Under the pieces are notes generated by a model. The model was given only the letters and a program-made list of their open reading frames with translations, had not been told where the DNA came from and made no database searches. A program made the translations under genes and the position numbers. A DNA stretch of 10,268 nt from Chitinophaga pinensis (GTDB lineage: Bacteria; Bacteroidota; Bacteroidia; Flavobacteriales_D; Crocinitomicaceae). The stretch lies in assembly GCA_945870115.1 (NCBI GenBank), contig CAMBRH010000113.1, positions 1 through 10,268 of the forward strand, given 5' to 3'. Shown here piece by piece: positions 4,085 to 10,268 of the stretch (position 1 is the stretch's first letter; each line of letters begins with the position of its first letter).

Positions 4085-5002
4085 ATGGAAGAACAGCAAA
4101 AAATTGTTGAAGTAAAAAACTTAGTAAAATATTACGGTAAATTTTGCGCTGTTGAAAATGTTAGTTTTGATGTTCATGAAGGTGATATTTTTGGTTTTTT
4201 AGGTCCCAATGGAGCAGGAAAAAGTACAACTATTAGAACGATTTTATCTTTGATTAATCCGAGTAGCGGTTCGATTAAGTTGTTTGGAAAAAGTTTGGAT
4301 AAAAATAGAAATTTTATTCTTTCAAAAATTGGAAGTATTGTCGAAAAGCCAGACTTTTATAAATATTTATCAGCAGAAAAAAACCTTGAAATATTTGCAC
4401 GAATTTCTGGAGCAAATGTGAGTAAAAAACAAGTGCATGAAATCATTGAATTTGTTGGTTTAAAAGGCAGAGAAAGAGATAAAGTTACCGGTTTTTCTCA
4501 TGGAATGAAACAAAGACTTGGAATTGCTCAAACTTTGCTTCACGATCCAGAATTAATAATCTTAGACGAACCAACAACTGGTTTAGATCCGCAAGGAATT
4601 ATTGATATTCGTAATTTAATTCTTCAACTAAAAACCGAGCGAAATAAAACGGTTATTTTGTCATCTCATATTTTGTCAGAAATTGAATTGATTGCAAATC
4701 GCATGATAATTATCAATAAAGGCAAAACAGTTGTGGAAGGAAATGTTTCAGAATTATTAAACAGTCAGGAATTAATCGTCTCATTTACAGTTGATAAAGT
4801 TGAAGAAGCTAAAAGATTGTTGGAAACAAATAATTTTTGGAACGATTCAAATACAATTGAAGGTTTTAATTTGTTGCTGCATACTTCAGAAAAAAGTGTT
4901 CCGATTATCAACAAATTACTTTGTTTGAATGAAATAAATGTTGTTTCAATAGAAAAGAAACGAAAATTGGAAGATTATTTTTTAAAATTAATTACGAACT
5001 AA
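4085..5002 (+). CDS. ABC transporter ATP-binding protein (CcmA/BcrA type)
   Basis: A 305-residue ATPase subunit of an ABC-2 type exporter. Motifs (from the ATG at 4085) are Walker A GPNGAGKST at 40-48, signature FSHGMKQRLG from 137 (the F-S-H-G-M-K-Q form common in the BcrA/CcmA group), Walker B LIILDE at 157-162 followed by PTTGLDP, and the switch histidine in SSHIL. The Q-loop position is glutamate (VEKPDFY, E87), as is usual in bacitracin-type ATPases. The last about 80 residues form the regulatory tail typical of this group. A longer frame from TTG 3980 adds 35 residues unlike the family start, so ATG 4085 is preferred. Its stop overlaps the permease start by one base (TAATG), which indicates coupled translation. 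The substrate is unknown. Confidence 0.92.
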   Translation: MEEQQKIVEVKNLVKYYGKFCAVENVSFDVHEGDIFGFLGPNGAGKSTTIRTILSLINPSSGSIKLFGKSLDKNRNFILSKIGSIVEKPDFYKYLSAEKNLEIFARISGANVSKKQVHEIIEFVGLKGRERDKVTGFSHGMKQRLGIAQTLLHDPELIILDEPTTGLDPQGIIDIRNLILQLKTERNKTVILSSHILSEIELIANRMIIINKGKTVVEGNVSELLNSQELIVSFTVDKVEEAKRLLETNNFWNDSNTIEGFNLLLHTSEKSVPIINKLLCLNEINVVSIEKKRKLEDYFLKLITN

Positions 5003-5844
5003 TGTTTTGGAAAAGTACCTATAATGAATTGATAAAAATTTCTTTCAAACCAAGATCTTATTTGGGTGTTGGGGGAATTTCCATAATTATTTTGTTGATT
5101 TTGATGGCAATGAAACTAGATGGTTCTTTGTACATTGAAATAATAACGGGGCAATTCGATGATTCTTTGTCTTTCGAGGGAAATATTTTAAATGGAAATT
5201 TAATTGCGTTTCTAATCATTCAAATGCTCATTATTCATGTGCCTCTTTTGGTTGCTTTTGTTACCGGAGATTTAGTTTCTGGAGAATCCGCAATGGGAAC
5301 AATTCGTTTGCTTTTAACAAAACCAATTTCACGCAGTAGTGTCTTAATGTCTAAATTTCTAGCTAGTTTTATTTACACCTTTTTCCTCGTTTTGTGGATT
5401 GCGTTTTTAGCCTTGGTAGTGAGTTATTTTATATTTGGTTCGGGAGATTTAATCGTTTTAAACTCTGATGGCTTGGCAATTTTTCAGGACGGAGACATTA
5501 CTTGGAGGTTTATTTTAGGCTTTTCTCTAGCGTTTTTATCCTTAGTAACAGTTGCAACTTTGGCCTTAACGTTCTCTTGTTTTTCAGAAAATTCGATTGG
5601 TCCAATAGTGGCAACGATGGGAATAATTATTTTATTTACAATTATTGGATCGCTTGACGTTCCTGTTTTTGACAACATAAAACCTTATTTATTCACAACG
5701 CACATGGCTGCGTGGCGCTACTTTTTTGATGATCCAGTTTCCAAAGATGAAGTTATAAATTCAATTATAATTTTAATTTCACACATTGTTTTTTTACTTG
5801 GAATTGCTTTATATAAATTCAATAAAAAAGACATTTTATCTTAA
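5002..5844 (+). CDS. ABC-2 type permease
   Basis: A 280-residue integral membrane protein, the partner of the ATPase directly upstream. About six membrane segments are visible at residues 20-38, 66-88, 119-145, 168-192, 200-220 and 252-272. Between the second and third lies the conserved cytoplasmic stretch GDLVSGESAMGTIRLLLTKP, whose (L/V)SGE...GT(I/L)...L..P(I/V)SR pattern is characteristic of NosY/BcrB-like ABC-2 permeases and is thought to contact the ATPase. The gene starts inside the stop codon of the ATPase gene and ends six bases before the next gene. One ATPase and one permease would give the usual dimer-of-pairs exporter in the inner membrane. The sequence gives no substrate. Confidence 0.9.
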   Translation: MFWKSTYNELIKISFKPRSYLGVGGISIIILLILMAMKLDGSLYIEIITGQFDDSLSFEGNILNGNLIAFLIIQMLIIHVPLLVAFVTGDLVSGESAMGTIRLLLTKPISRSSVLMSKFLASFIYTFFLVLWIAFLALVVSYFIFGSGDLIVLNSDGLAIFQDGDITWRFILGFSLAFLSLVTVATLALTFSCFSENSIGPIVATMGIIILFTIIGSLDVPVFDNIKPYLFTTHMAAWRYFFDDPVSKDEVINSIIILISHIVFLLGIALYKFNKKDILS

Positions 5845-5850
5845 ATTACC

Positions 5851-6540
5851 ATGAAATTCAACAAAATAATTATCGTATTTTTTATTCTAATTTCTCCAAG
5901 TTTATTTTCTCAATCGGCTAATTCTCTTTTGAATTCAGTTTTCAAAAAGATTAACAAAGTAAAAGACTATTCGGTTGATATCAGTGTAAAAGCCGACATT
6001 CCATTTATAAAAATGTTGCCAATAAAAGCAAAAATTTACTATAAGAAAAAAGATAAATTTAAGGTTGATTCGAAAAGCATCGCAATTGTTCCAAAACAAG
6101 GATTCGTTCAAATTAGTAAATTAATTTCGGACACTTCTAGTTATACAGCCATTTTACAATCGAGTGAAGAAGTCAATAATTCCAAAATTAGTTTGATAAA
6201 TATCATTCCATTAAGTGATACAGGAGATGTTATTTTAGGTAAAATTTGGCTTGATGAAAAGAAATTAGTAATCACAAAATCGGTTATTACTTCCAAATCC
6301 AACGGAACCATTTCTACAGAATATTTTTATGGAGATCAAATTGAATTTGCCTTACCAGATTTGATGAAATTTGAAATCGACATGAAAAAATTCAAAATAC
6401 CTAAAGCAATTGCTGCAGATATTAATACCAATAAGAAAAAAAGCAAAGAGAAAAAATCGAATAAAGGTAAAATCGAAATAAAATTAACCAATTATAAAGT
6501 TAACAAAGGAATTGCTGATTCAGTTTTTAAGAAGAAATGA
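5851..6540 (+). CDS. Secreted LolA-like (lipoprotein-sorting-type) protein
   Basis: A 229-residue exported protein. Residues 1-20 form a Sec signal peptide ending SLFSQ, with no lipobox cysteine, so it is probably periplasmic. The mature part alternates short beta-strands (DYSVDISVKADIPF, IKAKIYYKKKDKFKV, ISTEYFYGDQIEF), the pattern of the LolA/LolB half-barrel, and it matches the usual length of 'outer membrane lipoprotein-sorting' proteins in Bacteroidota. Residues 180-215 are a lysine-rich insertion (KKKSKEKKSNKGK). It is the third gene of the ABC operon, six bases after the permease stop. This suggests that the module moves a hydrophobic ligand across the periplasm, or senses one, but that is inference. 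The LolA-like call comes from pattern and context. Confidence 0.72.
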   Translation: MKFNKIIIVFFILISPSLFSQSANSLLNSVFKKINKVKDYSVDISVKADIPFIKMLPIKAKIYYKKKDKFKVDSKSIAIVPKQGFVQISKLISDTSSYTAILQSSEEVNNSKISLINIIPLSDTGDVILGKIWLDEKKLVITKSVITSKSNGTISTEYFYGDQIEFALPDLMKFEIDMKKFKIPKAIAADINTNKKKSKEKKSNKGKIEIKLTNYKVNKGIADSVFKKK

Positions 6541-6553
6541 AAAATTATTTATC

Positions 6554-7174
6554 CTAAATTTTCATTCCAAATCTCAATGCAAGAGTATAAATTTCAAATT
6601 TTTTATAGTCAATTACTGAATCATATGTCGAATAATAAGTTCCTTTTGGGTTTGTGTAATATTGTCCTAATTCAATAAAAAATGAGCTATTTCTTGTTCC
6701 TCTAAACAACATTTCGTATCCAATTCCGCCTTCAGCCATGACAGCTTGAAAATTTTTATCAGGGTCGTTACTTTTGTTATTTATTCCAAATGAGCGACCA
6801 TATCTTCCATAAAAGTACCAAGCTTTTTCAGTCGTTCCAAACAAATAGATATTTCCAGTAACATAGATTGGATAAGACCACAATTTTAATTGATGTTTAT
6901 CTGAACTTGAATAGAAATTGACTTTATTTTTATGAAATCCATTTGAAATTCCAAGCGAAAAAAATTGTCTGAATTGATAACGCACACCAAAATCAGTTGT
7001 CATATTTCTCACTCCAAATCCTTGAGAAATTGTAAAATGAAATTTACTATCTAAGTATTCTCTACTAAGAGGATTTGCAAGAAAGCTTTTAGTCCTTGGA
7101 AAATCCTCAAATGCAAGAGAATGTTTTGGAAAGAATAAGGCAATTAAAAAGAAAATCTTAACAAGTGTTTTCAT
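6554..7174 (-). CDS. Outer-membrane beta-barrel protein
   Basis: A 206-residue exported protein. Residues 1-21 are a signal peptide (KIFFLIALFFPKHSLAF). The rest is rich in aromatic and glycine residues and reads as eight or so amphipathic beta-strands, such as FHFTISQGFGVR, FSLGISNGFH, WSYPIYVTGNIYLFG, SSFFIELGQYY and IYTLALRFGMKI. The last strand ends the protein, as is normal for outer-membrane barrels that need BAM. It resembles the small OmpA/OmpW-like barrels annotated as 'outer membrane beta-barrel protein' in Bacteroidota. It lies 33 bases downstream of the LVIVD lipoprotein gene on the same strand and is probably cotranscribed. It converges on the LolA-like gene with only 13 bases between the stop codons. 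Function unknown. Confidence 0.72.
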   Translation of the reverse strand: MKTLVKIFFLIALFFPKHSLAFEDFPRTKSFLANPLSREYLDSKFHFTISQGFGVRNMTTDFGVRYQFRQFFSLGISNGFHKNKVNFYSSSDKHQLKLWSYPIYVTGNIYLFGTTEKAWYFYGRYGRSFGINNKSNDPDKNFQAVMAEGGIGYEMLFRGTRNSSFFIELGQYYTNPKGTYYSTYDSVIDYKKFEIYTLALRFGMKI

Positions 7175-7207
7175 TTAATTTTTTTAGTACAACTAGAAAA
7201 CAAACTT

Positions 7208-8482
7208 TTAATAAGATAATTTTCCAATTGGACTTAAAGTCATGTTATTCCAATCAATTTGAAATTCTTCAATACCATTGCTATTTGTTAAAATAATGAT
7301 ATTTGGATTGTTTGGATGGAACATGATATCATAAGCAACAACATTTGAAATTTTTGTTTCTTCCACTAATTTAAAATGATTGCTTGCATCATAAATTGTT
7401 AAACCATTTGCACCTTGTCCTACAAAAAGATAATTATTCGCAAAACACAATCCGTAAGGACTTTCTAAATCAATGCTTTTTAATTCTTTTGGGTCATTAA
7501 TATTGGATATATCGACCAAATTAAGTGTATTTTCACCTTTTCCATTACAGCCTTCATTTTCAGTTGATCGCAAGGTATAATATGCCACATCACCGCGAGG
7601 TAAAACCGGGTCACACGATTCTGTGTGGTTTACAGATGAAATCTTAGTTGGAGAGTCAGGATCAGCTGCATTATAAATAGTCATTGATGTTACAGATCCT
7701 AAAAACAATTTGTTGTCTTCTCCGTAAATTGTTTCTGTATTTCGTTCTAACTTTATTTTTTTTACATAATCTAATTGTGAAGAATTAGAAATTACGTGCA
7801 TTGCATTGTCTTCAATTACATAAATATGATCAAATTCAACAGCAATTCTGCTAAGTGTACTTTTAGAATTACTATTTCCTCCTGTAAAAGTGGATGGAAT
7901 TGTACTTGCTGGAATTACATTTTTTAAATAGTCTAGGTGCAGTCTACCCTCTTTTTTGATTTCTTGTGCTTCAATACTATTAATTTCAAACTCGTCAGTT
8001 CCAGTTGAATATGTAAAACCTAACAATTGCTCACCTTTATCATTTTCTAATGGCGTCCAAAAAACATTTTTTGCTCTGCTGATATATTGTGGATTGTATA
8101 CATTTGTAATGTCAATTTTTACAACATCATAAACGTTAGCTACATACAAGAAATTATCCTTTACATAAAACTCTCTTAAAAATGGAAGCTGAATGAATGA
8201 AAGTCTTTGAGGATTTTGCATATCTGTATTGTCGTAAATATGAATTCCTTTATTTAACTCACTAACAAGCACAAAGTTACTTCCAATATAAAAACTTTTT
8301 GGATTAACTAAATTTTGTTTTTCAATTAAAAGTGGTAATGCTCGTAGCGAGTCCAAATTTCCATAAACTGCCGTTGCCTTATTATAGGTCATTGAAATTT
8401 CTCCTTTTGTTTTTACACAAGAACTAATAAGGAAAATCATTATTCCAGCGAATGCGAAAATTGAGTATCTTATATTTTTCAT
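7208..8482 (-). CDS. LVIVD-repeat lipoprotein
   Basis: A 424-residue predicted outer-membrane lipoprotein. Residues 1-21 form a signal peptide with the lipobox ISSC, acylated cysteine at 22. The mature protein holds LVIVD-type repeats of about 40 residues, of the form 'hYVhD-h-NhxxPxxhs'. Examples are GIHIYDNTDMQNPQRLSF, VVKIDITNVYNPQYIS, MTIYNAADPDSPTKISS, LNLVDISNINDPKELKS and GLTIYDASNHFKLVEE. Such repeats are thought to form a beta-propeller. Two cysteines (SCDPVLP and EGCNGKG, about 285 and 313) could form a disulfide. There is no catalytic motif, so a binding or scaffold role is likely. Homologues are frequent in Bacteroidota next to outer-membrane proteins, as here with the barrel gene downstream. 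It is transcribed away from mraZ. Confidence 0.88.
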   Translation of the reverse strand: MKNIRYSIFAFAGIMIFLISSCVKTKGEISMTYNKATAVYGNLDSLRALPLLIEKQNLVNPKSFYIGSNFVLVSELNKGIHIYDNTDMQNPQRLSFIQLPFLREFYVKDNFLYVANVYDVVKIDITNVYNPQYISRAKNVFWTPLENDKGEQLLGFTYSTGTDEFEINSIEAQEIKKEGRLHLDYLKNVIPASTIPSTFTGGNSNSKSTLSRIAVEFDHIYVIEDNAMHVISNSSQLDYVKKIKLERNTETIYGEDNKLFLGSVTSMTIYNAADPDSPTKISSVNHTESCDPVLPRGDVAYYTLRSTENEGCNGKGENTLNLVDISNINDPKELKSIDLESPYGLCFANNYLFVGQGANGLTIYDASNHFKLVEETKISNVVAYDIMFHPNNPNIIILTNSNGIEEFQIDWNNMTLSPIGKLSY

Positions 8483-8683
8483 AATAAACGGTTTTTAATT
8501 TTTAAAACATTAACAACAAACATGCCAATTTTTTATTGACAAGTTTAAATACAAATCTGAATTTAAACCTTTTATAAAATTCTAATTCGAAGTGAAAATT
8601 ACAAATTTAATTTGAGACCAACAAATTTATTTTCAAACTTATGAACATCGAAAACAAGTTTTCCACAATTTAACATTTTACTA

Positions 8684-8697
8684 CCACTTTTTACCAC
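8684..8697 (-). promoter_or_regulatory. Inverted second MraZ-type box
   Basis: Read on the minus strand this is GTGGTAAAAAGTGG, identical over 14 bases to the box in front of mraZ. It has the two GTGG units 10 bases apart. It lies 104 bases from the plus-strand box and points toward the LVIVD lipoprotein gene, about 200 bases upstream of that gene's start. Confidence 0.5.
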
Positions 8698-8791
8698 CAA
8701 ATATTTTCAAGCAATAATTCAACAAAATCAATGATTTATAAAAAATAATGTAACCTTTTGTCTATTCACCACGTTAGAACTTATCAACATT

Positions 8792-8816
8792 GTGTTATTC
8801 AGTGGTAAAAAGTGGA
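8792..8816 (+). promoter_or_regulatory. MraZ operator (MraZ box)
   Basis: Three direct repeats lie 10 bases apart: GTGTT (8792), GTGGT (8802) and GTGGA (8812). The last two fit the known MraZ target of GTGG-type pentamers with five-base spacers, which MraZ binds as a multimer to repress its own dcw operon. The box ends 33 bases before the mraZ ATG. Confidence 0.7.
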
Positions 8817-8849
8817 GAATTTCTCTTAATTTTACCCATTATTACAGTT

Positions 8850-9311
8850 ATGGCAGGTTTAGTAGGTGAATACGAAGTACGATTGGACAATAAAGGTCGC
8901 TTCATGTTTCCATCAGGTTTGAGGAAACAGATTTCTCCTGCTGCCCTAGAAAATTTTATGTTAAACAAAGGTTTTGAAGATTGCTTGACACTTTTCCCGA
9001 TGAATGAATGGGAGAAATTAAGTGCTAAACTTTCAAAATTAAACCTGTTTAAACCAGAAAATCGAATGTTTTATCGTTTATTCCATCAAGGAGCGAAAGC
9101 TATTTCTTTGGATTCAGCAGGTAGAATTTTGATTCCAGTTACATTGATGGAACGAGTTGGTTTAGACAAAGACTTGATGCTTACAGCATTCAATGACCGC
9201 ATAGAAATCTGGGACAAAACCAAATACTTCAATTTGATTGAAGAAAACATAACTGGGTTTGCTGATTTGGCAAATCAAGTAATGGGTGATTTGGGAAATG
9301 ACGACGAATAA
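8850..9311 (+). CDS. Transcriptional regulator MraZ
   Basis: A 153-residue MraZ, the first gene of the dcw cluster. Two SpoVT-AbrB-like halves are present, each with the hallmark DxxxR: D13-R17 in DNKGRFMFP and D88-R92 in DSAGRILIP. MraZ forms a ring and binds tandem GTGG repeats upstream of itself; the matching box lies at 8792-8816. The length is usual for the family. The start is ATG 8850 (MAGLVGEYEVRLD). An in-frame TTG at 8790 would add 20 residues translated through the operator and is unlikely. The end overlaps rsmH by 14 bases, so the two are cotranscribed and probably translationally coupled. The protein acts in the cytoplasm as a regulator of division and cell-wall genes. Confidence 0.96.
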   Translation: MAGLVGEYEVRLDNKGRFMFPSGLRKQISPAALENFMLNKGFEDCLTLFPMNEWEKLSAKLSKLNLFKPENRMFYRLFHQGAKAISLDSAGRILIPVTLMERVGLDKDLMLTAFNDRIEIWDKTKYFNLIEENITGFADLANQVMGDLGNDDE

Positions 9312-10218
9312 AGATATATATCACATACCAGTAATGCTAGACGCTTGTTTGGACGGATTGAACATCAATCCTTCAGGTGTTTATGTTGACGTAACATTTG
9401 GTGGCGGAGGTCACTCGCGTGAACTATTCAAAAAATTAAATCCAGAAGGAAAATTAATTGTTTTTGATCAAGATCCAGACGCACAAAAAAATTCTTGGGA
9501 TGCACCAAATTTTACTTTCGTAGCTTCAAATTTCTCTTTTTTAAAAAATCATTTGCGTGTTTTAGGTATTCCTCAAGTTGATGGAATTTTAGCTGATTTA
9601 GGAGTTTCTTCTCATCAATTTGATGCAGGAACACGCGGTTTTTCAATTCGCACCGACGATGAATTGGATATGCGCATGAATCAGCACGGAGAATTAACAG
9701 CTAAAGTTGTTGTAAATACATACACCGAAAATGAATTAATCAAAATTTTGAGAAAATACGGTGAACTTGATTTCCCGGGTAAAATTGCTGGTACAATTTG
9801 CAGGGCTAGAATCAAGCGAAAAATCAATACGACCGGAGATTTAATCGCAATACTTGAAACGATTGCACCAAAATTTAAGGAACATAAATACTACGCTCAA
9901 ATTTTCCAAGCAATCAGAATGGAAGTAAATCAAGAAATTGATGTACTGGAAAAATTCTTGTTGCAAACCGCAGAAGTTTTGAAACCAGGAGGTAGATTGG
10001 TCGTGATGTCTTACCATTCTTTAGAAGATCGTTTGGTAAAAAACTTCATGAAAAGAGGAAATTTAGACGGAAGCATCGAAAAAGATTTTTATGGAAATGT
10101 GTTAAAACCATTTACAGAAATATATAGAAAACCAATTTCGCCAAGCGAGGAGGAAATTGAATTGAATTCAAGAGCAAGAAGTGCAAAATTAAGAGTAGCT
10201 GAAAGAAGTAATGGATAA
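9298..10218 (+). CDS. 16S rRNA (cytosine(1402)-N(4))-methyltransferase RsmH
   Basis: A 306-residue RsmH (MraW), which methylates N4 of C1402 in the decoding site of 16S rRNA using S-adenosylmethionine. Family motifs visible from the ATG at 9298 are HIPVML at 9-14, the SAM-binding DVTFGGGGHS at 31-40, LIVFDQDPDA, GILADLGVSSHQFD, RGFSIRTDDELDMRM, FQAIRMEVNQE, PGGRLVVMSYHSLEDRLVK and the C-terminal NSRARSAKLRVAE. All are intact and the length is normal. A GTG four codons earlier (9286) is an alternative start, but the ATG is preferred. It overlaps mraZ by 14 bases and the next gene by 8, the tight packing usual for the start of the dcw operon in Bacteroidota. Confidence 0.97.
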   Translation: MTTNKDIYHIPVMLDACLDGLNINPSGVYVDVTFGGGGHSRELFKKLNPEGKLIVFDQDPDAQKNSWDAPNFTFVASNFSFLKNHLRVLGIPQVDGILADLGVSSHQFDAGTRGFSIRTDDELDMRMNQHGELTAKVVVNTYTENELIKILRKYGELDFPGKIAGTICRARIKRKINTTGDLIAILETIAPKFKEHKYYAQIFQAIRMEVNQEIDVLEKFLLQTAEVLKPGGRLVVMSYHSLEDRLVKNFMKRGNLDGSIEKDFYGNVLKPFTEIYRKPISPSEEEIELNSRARSAKLRVAERSNG

Positions 10219-10268
10219 TCAATACATCGACAAAGAAGAATTAGCTGCGCAAGAAGAGCAAAAAGCAA
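10211..10268 (+). CDS. Start of FtsL-like division protein (partial)
   Basis: An ATG overlapping the end of rsmH opens a frame that continues past the window (MDNQYIDKEELAAQEEQKA). Only 19 residues are visible, hydrophilic and acidic, as expected for the cytoplasmic N-terminus of the FtsL-like bitopic protein that follows rsmH in Bacteroidota and precedes ftsI. The identity is inferred from position; no motif can be seen. Confidence 0.6.
   Translation, partial: MDNQYIDKEELAAQEEQKA

Larger units (their letters stand above)
8483..8849. promoter_or_regulatory. Divergent regulatory region between the LVIVD gene and mraZ
   Basis: This 367-base AT-rich stretch has no gene. It holds two MraZ-type boxes in opposite orientation (8684-8697 and 8792-8816). 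Facing the LVIVD gene, CAAACTTA at 8634-8641 is a perfect minus-strand -7 box (TAAGTTTG), but I find no well-spaced -33. Facing mraZ, TAATTTTA at 8827-8834 is one base off the -7 consensus and would place the MraZ box over the -33 region, as expected for autorepression. Confidence 0.5.

Noticed and set aside
5484..5678. Minus-strand open frame inside the permease gene
   Set aside because: It lies entirely within a well-supported membrane protein gene and shows no family motif.
6536..6566. Inverted repeat AATGAAAA/TTTTCATT between the convergent stop codons as a bidirectional terminator
   Set aside because: The stem is only 8 weak base pairs with a 15-base loop and no T-tract in either direction.
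8790..8849. A TTG start at 8790 giving MraZ 20 extra residues
   Set aside because: The extension is translated through the MraZ box, and the family begins at about MAGLVGEY.

Overview
The window is low-GC DNA from a Bacteroidota bacterium, most likely a Flavobacteriia member close to Flavobacterium. The reasons are the mraZ-rsmH-(ftsL-like) start of the division and cell-wall (dcw) cluster with Bacteroidota-type spacing, promoters resembling the TTG/TAnnTTTG consensus, near absence of Shine-Dalgarno sequences, LVIVD-repeat and YD-like lipoproteins, and short flavobacterial palindromic repeats. No similarity search was possible; family calls rest on motifs.

Left part (1-2521) looks like an accessory region downstream of a tRNA-Asn(GTT) gene, which lies on the minus strand at 2448-2521. 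Past the tRNA and its hairpin terminator there are two broken copies of the tRNA 3' half (2306-2411 and 1897-1999), each ending in a terminator hairpin. In both copies palindromes replace the same two places of the tRNA. A GIY-YIG nuclease gene (1991-2284) is fused to the outer copy, so that its stop codon falls inside the tRNA anticodon-arm sequence. A further half-copy of the terminator lies at 165-200. Between it and the others sit a pentapeptide-repeat protein, a possible gene remnant and a YD-like repeat lipoprotein. This reads as a tRNA-associated nuclease cassette that has moved or duplicated more than once. It is the most interesting part of the window.

Middle part (2587-5844 and on to 6540): a minus-strand AAA_14/DUF4143-type protein whose ATP-binding motifs are lost, a REP-like double hairpin at 3899-3945, and then a compact plus-strand operon of ABC ATPase, ABC-2 permease and a secreted LolA-like protein.

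Right part: a minus-strand pair comprising an LVIVD beta-propeller-like lipoprotein (7208-8482) and an outer-membrane beta-barrel protein (6554-7174), read away from the dcw cluster. The 367-bp divergent region upstream of mraZ carries two MraZ-type GTGG repeat boxes in opposite orientation. The window then ends with mraZ, rsmH and the first codons of an ftsL-like gene, each overlapping the next.
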